Positions 28,089 through 34,690 of a stretch of DNA of 35,509 nucleotides are shown piece after piece. How positions within the stretch are numbered: position 1 is the first letter of the stretch; the number at the start of each line of letters is the position of its first letter. The notes beneath the pieces are model-generated. The model did no database searches. It saw only the letters and a program-made list of their open reading frames with translations, and was not told the origin of the DNA. A program made the position numbers and the translations under genes. Source of the DNA: Colwellia sp. (GTDB taxonomy: Bacteria; Pseudomonadota; Gammaproteobacteria; Enterobacterales; Alteromonadaceae); the NCBI GenBank assembly GCA_022969175.1, contig JALJPB010000045.1, positions 1 to 35,509 of the forward strand. Direction: 5' to 3'.

Positions 28089-28655
28089 ATGGATTGGTTT
28101 TTCAAAATAGTAAGAATCGCTGGAGTTAATTTCCCTGTTGCGGCGTCACTTGTTCAAATGCAAGCCGAAATCGATTCTGTTGCTATGGTAAATAGATTAA
28201 ATAAATTTGAAGATCCTATCTCTTACCTTCATGAAGATATCCCTAAACTAGCAAAAATCATTTACAAAAACCTGCAAGTAAATGATTCTATAAATTTAGA
28301 TTTTCCCGATGATTTTTATATAAAATATAGCCGACCTCTCGCAGCTCTAGAGTCTTCTGGCTTTATTTCAAAGAATAGTGTTTTAGGTTCAAGGATTCCC
28401 CTAGGAATAAACTTAATTGATGCATCATTTATTATGTATATGTGTAACCTCGCAGAAGACCCTCAAAAGATGACAGAAATTATTGATATAGTTGATCGTT
28501 GTGAGGTGGGTTTATGGCTTGATGGCAGTCAACTTAAAGATAGTCTTGGATTACCTAAATATGTTGTTCGCGCCATTTTCGAGATATATCAAGCTAAAGG
28601 CTACGGAATTCTTTCTCGAACAATAGGTTCTTGTCAGTACCTCTGCAATGCCTAA
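28089..28655 (+). CDS. Unknown cassette protein 3, possible winged-helix C-terminus
   Basis: I do not recognise this 188-residue protein. It has an amphipathic or weakly hydrophobic N-terminus (WFFKIVRIAGVNFPVAASLVQMQAEIDS), a helical region with LAKIIYKNL, and a segment PLAALESSGFISKN that looks like the recognition part of a winged helix. A second such segment (DGSQLKDSLGLPKYVVRAIFEIYQAKGYGILSRTIGS) stands at the C-terminus. No catalytic motif is seen. AAGGAG stands 7 bp before the ATG, inside the start of the cassette. The stop codon is next to the R'' box of attC 3. The cassette's own ends (TTAGGC... and ...GCCTAAC) are exactly complementary, supporting one intact mobile cassette. Confidence 0.75.
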   Translation: MDWFFKIVRIAGVNFPVAASLVQMQAEIDSVAMVNRLNKFEDPISYLHEDIPKLAKIIYKNLQVNDSINLDFPDDFYIKYSRPLAALESSGFISKNSVLGSRIPLGINLIDASFIMYMCNLAEDPQKMTEIIDIVDRCEVGLWLDGSQLKDSLGLPKYVVRAIFEIYQAKGYGILSRTIGSCQYLCNA

Positions 28656-28746
28656 CAAGCTAATTAGTAAGGACAAAAGCAGTTGCCTGTTTTCGTCTCT
28701 CAACATTTTAGCCAACAAATTTTTGCCCATTATTAGGGCGTTACTT
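28650..28746 (+). other. attC recombination site 3
   Basis: R'' GCCTAAC (28650-28656) and R' GTTACTT (28740-28746) preceded by AGGGC. Inner boxes CTAATTAGTAAGGAC and CCCATTATTAGGGC pair imperfectly. The stretch CAACATTTTAGCCAACAA resembles ACACATTTTAGCAAACAA of attC 1. It overlaps the last codons of cassette gene 3. Confidence 0.8.
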
Positions 28747-28771
28747 ACCAATCAAATTATAAGGAAGTCGA

Positions 28772-30025
28772 TTGAAACATTCACAACGTATAGGTAATAT
28801 TCCAAAAGCTGAGATTATTGACTTTTATTTATCTCTTAACTCTAATGAGCTTGATAAAATATTGCGTACAAGTAGTGGGCATGAGATTAATCGATTGCTA
28901 TCTCATTTAACTGAAAGGCAATTAAATGAACTACTTTCTTCTGTTTCTGATATTGCAATAGATACCATTTTTGAGCGTTTACCTAGAACAAGAATCAATA
29001 AATATTTACTGCTGGCCTCAGGGAATAACACTCGAAAAATAGTAGCTAGTTTATCCGATGAAACAAAATTCAAAGTATTAACTAATTCATCTTCAAGTGT
29101 ACGCAACAAGTTTCTAACCACATTACCAGCTCAATCTAGAGATGAGTGGAAGCACTTAATCAAAGAAGAGACGTTGTTAAATAGAGAATTAGATTTAATT
29201 ACAACAAATAGAATCGACAACTCGCTTGAAAAAGAAGCCATAGAACGTATTCGCTCTTTAGAACAGCAAACTCAATTGAGGCAAGAACAATCTGAGGCTA
29301 GAATACAACAATCAGAAGAAAAATTGTCTGCGATTCATCATCAAATATCTCAATCTGAAAAGGAGCTGCATGATCAACATCTCCGCTCAACAAAAGAACA
29401 TCAAGTACTTAAAGATCGTGAAAAGCAATTATCAATAAAGCTATTAAAGTTACGTGAAGAGAACGAAAAACAAATACAGAAACGTATAGATATAAAAGTT
29501 CCAGAGTACGTAACAAATGCAATTACAGCACTAGAAGAAAAAGAAGTAGAGTATAAAACGAAAGCCAAAGAATGGAGTGATAAAGGTAACAGAGCATTAG
29601 GTTATGCCGTAAGCGCTGCATTACTAGCTTTGGTATACGGTGCTTATGAATTTAGTAATACATCAAAAGCGGATATTAGTTGGCTATTTCTTGGTTACTT
29701 GATGCTGAAGGGGTTGATCATTATCGGATTGTTTGGAGCTTGGGCAAAGCATGCTTATGGTCAATCTAATGCTTATATGCATGAAGCACTAAAAAGAAGC
29801 GAAAGAACACATGCGATTAGTTTCGGAAAGTTATATCTAGAAATATATGGCCACGATGTGAGTAAAGAGGATATGAAGTCCATATTTGAAAACTGGAATA
29901 TGGAGAGTAAAAGTGCATTTAAGGATATGAAACAGGAGGACTTTCAGCCTCAAACACTTGATAAATTGAAAGATATTATCAGTTTAATGAAAACAGGAGA
30001 TTCCTCTACTTCCAATACTAAATAG
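28772..30025 (+). CDS. Helical-repeat/coiled-coil membrane protein (cassette gene 4)
   Basis: A 417-residue protein of unknown function, read from a TTG at 28772 with AAGGAAG seven bases upstream. Residues 10-130 consist of repeated helix units of about 23 residues (LNSNELDKILRTSSGHEINRLLSHLTERQLNELLSSV) similar in style to the MgtE-N/FliG helical repeats. Residues about 140-265 are a charged coiled coil (EQQTQLRQEQSEARIQQSEEKL). Two membrane spans at about 274-293 and 302-323 follow, with a C-terminal cytoplasmic helical part. No enzymatic motif is seen. It is bounded on the left by attC 3, but no attC follows it, so it is either the last (truncated) cassette or a fixed gene. Confidence 0.75.
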   Translation: MKHSQRIGNIPKAEIIDFYLSLNSNELDKILRTSSGHEINRLLSHLTERQLNELLSSVSDIAIDTIFERLPRTRINKYLLLASGNNTRKIVASLSDETKFKVLTNSSSSVRNKFLTTLPAQSRDEWKHLIKEETLLNRELDLITTNRIDNSLEKEAIERIRSLEQQTQLRQEQSEARIQQSEEKLSAIHHQISQSEKELHDQHLRSTKEHQVLKDREKQLSIKLLKLREENEKQIQKRIDIKVPEYVTNAITALEEKEVEYKTKAKEWSDKGNRALGYAVSAALLALVYGAYEFSNTSKADISWLFLGYLMLKGLIIIGLFGAWAKHAYGQSNAYMHEALKRSERTHAISFGKLYLEIYGHDVSKEDMKSIFENWNMESKSAFKDMKQEDFQPQTLDKLKDIISLMKTGDSSTSNTK

Positions 30026-30132
30026 TTTGAGTAAATCGTAAAAAAAACAACACTCCCTGAGGTCGACTACTAGTAAAACGTAGCTATTTTAGAAAACTTT
30101 TACTCTGCAGAAAAAAACGGTACATTCTTTTG
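30026..30132. other. Short intergenic region between cassette array and capsid operon
   Basis: No gene is seen. AGTAAAA (30072-30078) and TTTTACT (30098-30104) form an inverted repeat with a 19-base spacer. This is the only place where an array/prophage boundary could lie if they are separate insertions. No attC-type boxes are visible. Confidence 0.4.
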
Positions 30133-30160
30133 CTATTAATAAAGCCGCTAATTAGCGGCT
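30133..30160 (-). terminator. Terminator at end of the phage late operon
   Basis: AGCCGCTAATTAGCGGCT (30143-30160) is a perfect palindrome that includes the last codons and stop of the terminal gene. On the minus strand it is followed by TTTATTAAT. It probably ends the leftward capsid/lysis transcript and shields it from the converging cassette array. Confidence 0.75.
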
Positions 30161-30354
30161 AAGTAAGTTTCTTGTTTGGCTTGTTGCACCTCGGTTTTTC
30201 GTAATCGGACATCAAATTTATCAAGCTTGGTTTCAACTTTTTCAACTGAGCTTTTAATATTGACTATCTCAACACTTAAGCGCTCAGTGGTCACTACTGA
30301 ACTTAATACCCCTGTGATTATGATAGCGAGAATGGTTTTAATAAAATCTGACAT
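30148..30354 (-). CDS. Small membrane protein with coiled coil, spanin- or holin-like
   Basis: Start chosen at the ATG 30352-30354 (MSDFIKTIL), preceded by GGAGGTG at 9 bp, giving 68 residues; the frame is open further upstream but inside the previous gene. One N-terminal membrane span (IKTILAIIITGVLSSVV) is followed by a charged coiled coil (SVEIVNIKSSVEKVETKLDKFDVRLRKTEVQQAK). This is the layout of an inner-membrane spanin or a pinholin-like protein. The stop of the lipoprotein gene lies 1 bp before the start. In phages a membrane protein beside a small lipoprotein often forms the spanin pair that disrupts the outer membrane at lysis. Assignment is by architecture only. Confidence 0.65.
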   Translation of the reverse strand: MSDFIKTILAIIITGVLSSVVTTERLSVEIVNIKSSVEKVETKLDKFDVRLRKTEVQQAKQETYLAAN

Positions 30355-30355
30355 A

Positions 30356-30577
30356 TTAATTATCACCTCCCATTGCATCAACTAAGCCATGAGCTGTGCA
30401 ATAGTTAAAACCTATCTTGAACCCTTTAGCATCCCAAAGCGCCCTGATATCTGCTCTATATTCTTCACTGGTTGAGTTGCAATAGAAGGTTGAAATATCA
30501 CCGAATTCATAGTTTTTTATCGCTGAACAGCCAGACAACATTAAGAGCATCACTACTAATAGTTTAGTTTTTACCAC
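30356..30577 (-). CDS. Small lipoprotein, possible outer-membrane spanin
   Basis: A 73-residue protein starting with GTG (MVKTKLLVVMLLMLSGC). A short hydrophobic signal and lipobox LSGC with Cys17 indicate an outer-membrane-type lipoprotein. The mature part has two Cys (FYC and FNYC) that might form a disulfide. The GTG overlaps the stop of the DUF1353 gene (GTGGTAA). Placement next to a membrane/coiled-coil gene suggests an o-spanin role. No homologue recognised. Confidence 0.65.
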   Translation of the reverse strand: MVKTKLLVVMLLMLSGCSAIKNYEFGDISTFYCNSTSEEYRADIRALWDAKGFKIGFNYCTAHGLVDAMGGDN

Positions 30578-30924
30578 TTTGGACCACCTACTTTTACGGC
30601 TAAGTACATAGCCTTTGCTTTAAAATAACTCACTCCATCAACGCGCATTGCTTCATAAAACATTCGATGCACTTGTTTGTGTGGGCTTGATTTTGTGACG
30701 CAGTAAACGTCATGAATAACACTTGCTCGACGGTATTTACCGATAAATGGCGAACCAATAAAACGCCAAAAGAAACGGGGAATACTTGCCCCATCAATAA
30801 CGGAGTCAATGGGCGCATCCCACTTGATCCCTTTTTTATCTTGATACTGAAAGGCATCGAGTAATTGCATTTTTCGCGGGTCTTTTAACCACGATACTTT
30901 TACATCACCTACAAACTCAGCCAT
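30571..30924 (-). CDS. DUF1353 family phage protein
   Basis: A 117-residue protein with the DUF1353 pattern: VIDGASIPRFFWRFIGSPFIGKYRRASVIHDVYC, then KQVHRMFYEAMRVDGVSYFKAKAMYLAVKVGG. DUF1353 genes occur in many phages near lysis or structural genes. The HD and H...YEAM residues suggest metal binding, but the function is unknown. It overlaps the 27-residue peptide gene by one base and the lipoprotein gene by about 7 bases. Confidence 0.82.
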   Translation of the reverse strand: MAEFVGDVKVSWLKDPRKMQLLDAFQYQDKKGIKWDAPIDSVIDGASIPRFFWRFIGSPFIGKYRRASVIHDVYCVTKSSPHKQVHRMFYEAMRVDGVSYFKAKAMYLAVKVGGPKW

Positions 30925-31007
30925 TAACCTTTCATGCCTTGCAAAGCGTAATGACTAATAACGGTGACAATCACGGCAATAATTAACTTATCTTGTAGGC
31001 TGTTCAT
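30924..31007 (-). CDS. 27-residue single-span membrane peptide
   Basis: MNSLQDKLIIAVIVTVISHYALQGMKG, read from the ATG at 31005-31007. It overlaps the preceding gene by ATGA and the next by TAATG, the same coupling as the rest of the operon. It has one hydrophobic span with basic ends and resembles the tiny membrane proteins of PM2-like virions or a mini-holin. Supported mainly by its packing between genes. Confidence 0.6.
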   Translation of the reverse strand: MNSLQDKLIIAVIVTVISHYALQGMKG

Positions 31008-31465
31008 GCTAAGGCTACCCCACTTCTTACTTGCTCGATGGTGTAACCGTTACGACCTTTTGCGCCCTCAAATACTGACATGGCCAATATTAAGTGCGGA
31101 TAATCTTCAGGGGTTAAAACGGTATCTTCATCAACGTTTAAAGCGTTTTCAACATAATCAATATAAGCACGCGTTGGATTCTCTTCACTGGGTGCCCATC
31201 GGTTAAGTATTTCGCTGATAGTATCGAACTGATATTTACGCTTATAGGTAAGCATTGTCTTATAGGCTGCTCTAAAACCATGCTCGATAGACTCAAATAC
31301 AGCAAAGCCGCTTGCCTCGCCTGTTTGACCTACCCAGTTATAACTTTTGCTTGCGCGGATATTTAACGGGTTTTTGTTTCTAACGTTTAACGGTGTGCGT
31401 GTTCTCATGTAAAAAACTCCTGCTGTCAGCACGACAGTAGTTAAAAGTAAAAGTTTACGAGACAT
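31004..31465 (-). CDS. Membrane-anchored phage peptidoglycan-lytic/structural protein (P5-like pattern)
   Basis: A 153-residue protein with an N-terminal membrane anchor or signal (RKLLLLTTVVLTAGVFYM). The domain reads NPLNIRASKSYNWVGQTG...GFAVFESIEHGFRAAYKTMLTYKRKY...TISEILNRWAPSEENPTRAYIDYVENAL. The pattern NPLNIR...W.GQ....F..F....G.RA...L..Y......TI..I...WAP..EN.T..Y is that of a phage family thought to be murein hydrolases or virion-associated lytic transglycosylases. It overlaps the previous stop by TAATG. Likely task: local cell-wall opening at entry or lysis. Catalytic residues not assigned. Confidence 0.72.
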   Translation of the reverse strand: MSRKLLLLTTVVLTAGVFYMRTRTPLNVRNKNPLNIRASKSYNWVGQTGEASGFAVFESIEHGFRAAYKTMLTYKRKYQFDTISEILNRWAPSEENPTRAYIDYVENALNVDEDTVLTPEDYPHLILAMSVFEGAKGRNGYTIEQVRSGVALA

Positions 31466-31821
31466 TAGATTGCCTCGTCGATTGTTCCATCTTTTAACAG
31501 CTCTTCAAAACGAGTGTTAAAATCCAGCACTAACATTGATTGTGGACTCACTGGGTTAACCGCACCGGTTAACATGTTCACAATGACCGCTAAGCCGTCC
31601 TGAGTGTCAGTAAAATCTAAATCACAATGACCAGCATTGAATAAGCGACTTCTGATAACTCTTGAAACTGGGTCAGCTTCAATGGCTAATTCTTCGTACA
31701 CTGTAAACCTGCGTTGCATAGCGCCTGTTGATATTTTGCGAAACGTTAGTGCTACATCACTTTGTTTTTTAACAAAGCCGCCCAATATGCGTACGTGTTT
31801 TTCTGGGTCAAATACATTCAT
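31465..31821 (-). CDS. Hypothetical structural protein
   Basis: A 118-residue protein with no recognised domain. The ATG at 31819-31821 is chosen because GGAG stands 8 bp before it; an in-frame TTG one codon earlier is possible. The sequence (VRILGGFVKKQSDVALTFRKISTG...MLVLDFNTRFEELLKDG) suggests a mixed alpha/beta fold without a membrane span. It lies between the second beta-rich protein and the lytic candidate, so a virion or assembly role is inferred from position only. Confidence 0.65.
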   Translation of the reverse strand: MNVFDPEKHVRILGGFVKKQSDVALTFRKISTGAMQRRFTVYEELAIEADPVSRVIRSRLFNAGHCDLDFTDTQDGLAVIVNMLTGAVNPVSPQSMLVLDFNTRFEELLKDGTIDEAI

Positions 31822-31826
31822 CAATA

Positions 31827-32540
31827 TTACTCCGTGATAATGTGTCTAAGGGTGAAACGGTTAGAACTACTGCTTGTAGCTGCAAGTGGCTTACTCGTAT
31901 AAATCACCAAACTTTGCTTATATTCGATGTAAGGTAAGCCTCCCACATAACCAGTATCACTATCAGTTTGACCAACAATTTGAGAGGTGACTGTTGTGGT
32001 GATTTTATTTTCATGCTCACGATTTATAAATAATTTACCATCCACAAAAAGCCTAAAACCAATCGATTCAGCAATTGAAATAAAAGTGACAAAGCCTTTA
32101 CCAGTTCGAGAAATAAACGGCGCTAAAGACTCCATATCACCACCAGAGGCTAACTTGTCTGGATTATCTGTAATATGCAAAGCAGGGTAAATATTTGAAC
32201 CGTTATCACTCAAACCATTAGTATTCAAAGGTAGATTTACAACAGGAGCGAAACCAAGCGGCTCAGGTATATTCGCTAATATACGGTCGCTTTCAGCCGT
32301 AACATGATTCTTTGCCAGCAAAGATTCTGCATCGGTGTTGGCATTAATCGCCGTTACATTTGAATCAAGCTGACTCTGAGTCACGTCACCATCAGCCGCA
32401 ACAACCGTTTGAGTTGCTGTGGCCTTTGTTGCTACATCTGCTTTTGTTTCGATAGTTCTAGCATCAGTATTTGAATTAACCTGGTTAACTATGTCAGCCG
32501 TTAATTGGTCAATATCGATAGGGTTATTTACTTTAGACAT
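31827..32540 (-). CDS. Candidate spike/receptor-binding protein with helical N-terminus and beta C-terminus
   Basis: Start taken at the ATG 32538-32540 (MSKVNNPIDID), which overlaps the previous stop by 8 bp; the alternative TTG three codons upstream has no separate ribosome site. The roughly 237-residue protein has a helical, Asn/Thr/Ala-rich N-terminal half (about 1-95, VTQSQLDSNVTAINANTDAESLLAKNH) like a trimeric fibre stem. The C-terminal half (about 110-235) is beta-rich and jelly-roll-like, containing KGFVTFISIAESIGFRLFVDGKLFINRE. PM2 spike P1 has a multi-domain beta structure, so it is a candidate receptor-binding protein. Inference only. Confidence 0.62.
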   Translation of the reverse strand: MSKVNNPIDIDQLTADIVNQVNSNTDARTIETKADVATKATATQTVVAADGDVTQSQLDSNVTAINANTDAESLLAKNHVTAESDRILANIPEPLGFAPVVNLPLNTNGLSDNGSNIYPALHITDNPDKLASGGDMESLAPFISRTGKGFVTFISIAESIGFRLFVDGKLFINREHENKITTTVTSQIVGQTDSDTGYVGGLPYIEYKQSLVIYTSKPLAATSSSSNRFTLRHIITE

Positions 32541-33165
32541 GTTTCTCAATCCCCACTGATAACGTTAATGCATTGTTTGTCGTGTTATGAACATAGATTT
32601 CACCTGATGTGACTAACGTCATATCCCCCACTTGAGCGCCGCCGCCTTGTAAGATGCGACCACGGTTATTACTTACGTTCACACTACCAACACGAACCGT
32701 TGAAAAAGTTGAACCCGATAATTGGATCATGATTTCTTTACGCTCTGCATCCGCAGCCGCAGCCAATACCTTTGAATTGGCTGGTAATGGAATATCCACC
32801 AAATCATCGACCGTATTTGGAACAATAATTTCAACAGAGCCAACCGAAGTAGTAACAGTAATACCTTGTTCAATTCTATCAACCACTACAGAGCCTGTTA
32901 TTTCAACCGTTCCAGAGTCACCAGAAAACACTTTTAAATCGGTTGTCTGATACTCAACAACTAACTCAACATCTGATTTATTAACGAAGAACAAAGACTT
33001 CACGCCCTCAGTTTCAACAATAGAGTTTTGCTTTAACTGAAATTCATTAACGCCAAACTCTTCATTGAACACCGTTAAAGCACCACTGGTTTTAATAATG
33101 GTTAAATACTTTGCTGATGTTGGTACACGTTTTTGCCCGTTTGGGGCAACTTTAGCAATGGCCAT
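32533..33165 (-). CDS. Beta-rich virion protein, candidate penton/vertex protein
   Basis: A 210-residue protein of mostly short beta strands (VEITGSVVVDRIEQGITVTTSVGSVEIIVPNTVDD, VRVGSVNVSNNRGRILQGGGAQVGDMTLVTSGEIYVHNTTNNALTLSVGIEKH). It lacks a signal or membrane span. Coupled to the repeat protein by TAATG and preceded by GGGAGGGG. Its composition suits a vertex or spike-base protein of a double-jelly-roll phage. No homologue is recalled, so the function stays open. Confidence 0.62.
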   Translation of the reverse strand: MAIAKVAPNGQKRVPTSAKYLTIIKTSGALTVFNEEFGVNEFQLKQNSIVETEGVKSLFFVNKSDVELVVEYQTTDLKVFSGDSGTVEITGSVVVDRIEQGITVTTSVGSVEIIVPNTVDDLVDIPLPANSKVLAAAADAERKEIMIQLSGSTFSTVRVGSVNVSNNRGRILQGGGAQVGDMTLVTSGEIYVHNTTNNALTLSVGIEKHV

Positions 33166-34028
33166 TAACTACCCCTCCCAGTTAAAAACATAAAACCTAA
33201 CCCAAGGATTGCCACTCCCCCCATAAAATACATCACCATGCGCTCAGAGCTTGACGCAACAATATCTTGCCCCTGTAAAGAAGTGCTACGCGCTAAATCA
33301 GCAATAGTGGCTAAGTTCTCTTTATCTTTTGCTTGGTTGTCCATTTGAACATCGCTAATCCCTTCTGAAAATTCACTCACAAAATCAGACAAACCTGATG
33401 CGTATTCACCCGACATAGTCTCAAGCAAACTCATGGTTTTATCGGTATTGTTTGACACCATAGTCATTGAATCATCAATAACACTTTCATAGGTTCGAAA
33501 AGCGTTATCTTGTGAATCAACCAGCGCATCAACAACATGGCTTGCATTGTCTTTAACGGCATTAATGGACTCTTTAGCCAGACTAGTGCCCTCGCGCATT
33601 ACCTCACCAGCAAAATCAAAACTTTGCTCGATTGCGCCACCATCCAAAATATTGACCGTGCCAGCCCCAGCATAATCACCGTCATAACGAATAGAATTAT
33701 CAATATCGTTTTCTTGCTCGAAACTATTATCAATGTCATTACGAACAGAATTATCAATATCATTTTCTAATCTGACACTGTTATCGATGTCATTTTCTAA
33801 GCGGATACTATTATCAATGTCGTTTTCTAGTCGGATGCTATTATCAATGTCATTTTCTAATCGGATACTGTGGTCTGAATTATCCTCGTAATCATATTCA
33901 AAGTTATTTTCTTCATGGGTAACACCACCCGTTACACCCGCATAATCACCGTCATTTACAATGTTTGTTGTTCTCTGGTCATTCTTCGTTGTTTGGTTGG
34001 TGGTGCTTTTTCTGCTAAATATCCCCAC
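33165..34028 (-). CDS. Tandem-repeat, membrane-anchored phage protein
   Basis: A 287-residue protein starting with GTG. The N-terminal part holds about eight copies of a 10-residue unit NDIDNS(I/V)RLE between residues 49 and 124, bracketed by the motif DGDYAG at 26-31 and 126-131. A helical, coiled-coil-like region (about 145-255) and one C-terminal membrane span (about 264-284, MVMYFMGGVAILGLGFMFLTG) follow. The repeat could form a beta-solenoid or extended stalk facing outward or inward from the viral membrane. Gene lies between small membrane proteins and beta-rich proteins. No family recognised. Confidence 0.7.
   Translation of the reverse strand: MGIFSRKSTTNQTTKNDQRTTNIVNDGDYAGVTGGVTHEENNFEYDYEDNSDHSIRLENDIDNSIRLENDIDNSIRLENDIDNSVRLENDIDNSVRNDIDNSFEQENDIDNSIRYDGDYAGAGTVNILDGGAIEQSFDFAGEVMREGTSLAKESINAVKDNASHVVDALVDSQDNAFRTYESVIDDSMTMVSNNTDKTMSLLETMSGEYASGLSDFVSEFSEGISDVQMDNQAKDKENLATIADLARSTSLQGQDIVASSSERMVMYFMGGVAILGLGFMFLTGRGS
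33657..33884 (-). repeat. 30-bp tandem repeats coding for NDIDNS(I/V)RLE units
   Basis: About eight in-frame 30-bp copies (one shortened by two codons), sharing TTATCAATGTCATTTTCTA with synonymous and few non-synonymous changes. Such arrays can change copy number by slippage without breaking the frame. Confidence 0.9.
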
Positions 34029-34031
34029 GCT

Positions 34032-34238
34032 CTACCCCTTCTTTGTTAGATAGTAAACAGCACCAAGAACAGCTAAGGCCATAAAGCCAGCAGTAACAGG
34101 GGAAATCCCTGTACTGCCATAATTCAAACCGCCAAAACCTGCGGAGGCATCGAAAGTTAAATCACCTGCACCGCTTTTGGCGTCACCACCACCGATAGCC
34201 ATTTGACCGCTATTTGTGATCGCATCAAAAAGACTCAT
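34032..34238 (-). CDS. Small phage membrane protein, C-terminal span
   Basis: A 68-residue protein with a Gly-rich N-terminus (GQMAIGGGDAKSGAGDLTFDASAGFGGLNYGSTG) and one C-terminal span (VTAGFMALAVLGAVYYL) ending in KKG. Its start overlaps the previous gene's stop by TAATG. Small single-span proteins of this kind sit in the internal membrane of PM2. Gene-specific role unknown. Confidence 0.72.
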   Translation of the reverse strand: MSLFDAITNSGQMAIGGGDAKSGAGDLTFDASAGFGGLNYGSTGISPVTAGFMALAVLGAVYYLTKKG

Positions 34239-34390
34239 TACGTTTTACTCCCCTGATACATTTGATAAGCGACATAGCCGCCACCAAGCACCAAGCCAAC
34301 CTTTACAATTTTTCCAAACCCATCAGAGGCAAAAAAACCAAGGCCAAACCCAGTACCACCCGCTAACAAAGGTATTAACAATAACGGCAT
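34238..34390 (-). CDS. 50-residue phage membrane protein
   Basis: Begins MPLLLIPLLAGGTGFGLGFFA and ends with YVAYQMYQGSKT; the ATG is at 34388-34390, three bases after the previous stop, with GGGGATAAAGC before it. It has two hydrophobic stretches separated by SDGFGKIVK, so it may be a hairpin in the viral membrane. It matches the size of the tiny PM2 membrane proteins. No homologue named. Confidence 0.72.
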   Translation of the reverse strand: MPLLLIPLLAGGTGFGLGFFASDGFGKIVKVGLVLGGGYVAYQMYQGSKT

Positions 34391-34393
34391 GCT

Positions 34394-34681
34394 TTATCCC
34401 CTTACCACTAGAATTACGGCTATGATTGAAACAACACCTAGCCCCAATGTTTTATTATCAACACCGTTAATTAATGACGCGGTAGCAGGTTGAGCAATGC
34501 TAACCGTTGGTGACTCTTTACCATCACCAAAGGTTACGTTTTTTGCTTTTGCATCGTTCGTTTCTGGCTGTGCGGAAATCTCAGCAACTTCCTTTTTCAC
34601 ATAACCTGAAACCCAATCGCTCGCCCCTTCGGAGACAGATTCAACCATGCCCCCGAAATCGAAATCATCAAGCCAATCCAT
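34394..34681 (-). CDS. 95-residue phage membrane protein, C-terminal span
   Basis: An acidic N-terminus (MDWLDDFDFGGMVESVSEGASDWVSGYVKKEVAE), a polar middle and a C-terminal span (TLGLGVVSIIAVILVV) ending in RG. AAGGGGG precedes the ATG. First gene after the capsid gene, 9 bp away. Likely a membrane protein of the virion that contacts the capsid shell; inferred from order and layout only. Confidence 0.72.
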   Translation of the reverse strand: MDWLDDFDFGGMVESVSEGASDWVSGYVKKEVAEISAQPETNDAKAKNVTFGDGKESPTVSIAQPATASLINGVDNKTLGLGVVSIIAVILVVRG

Positions 34682-34690
34682 ACAACCCCC

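Noticed and set aside
30026-30147. Fourth attC site after cassette gene 4
   Set aside because: No R''/R' boxes or complementary inner boxes can be found; only a short AGTAAAA/TTTTACT inverted repeat is present.
30964-31206. Plus-strand frame of 80 codons within the phage operon
   Set aside because: It is the antisense shadow of the lytic-candidate gene and the 27-residue peptide, and lacks a ribosome site.
33657-33884. Regularly spaced 30-bp repeats that could suggest a CRISPR array
   Set aside because: The copies are directly adjacent with no unique spacers, keep one open reading frame and encode a clear decapeptide repeat.
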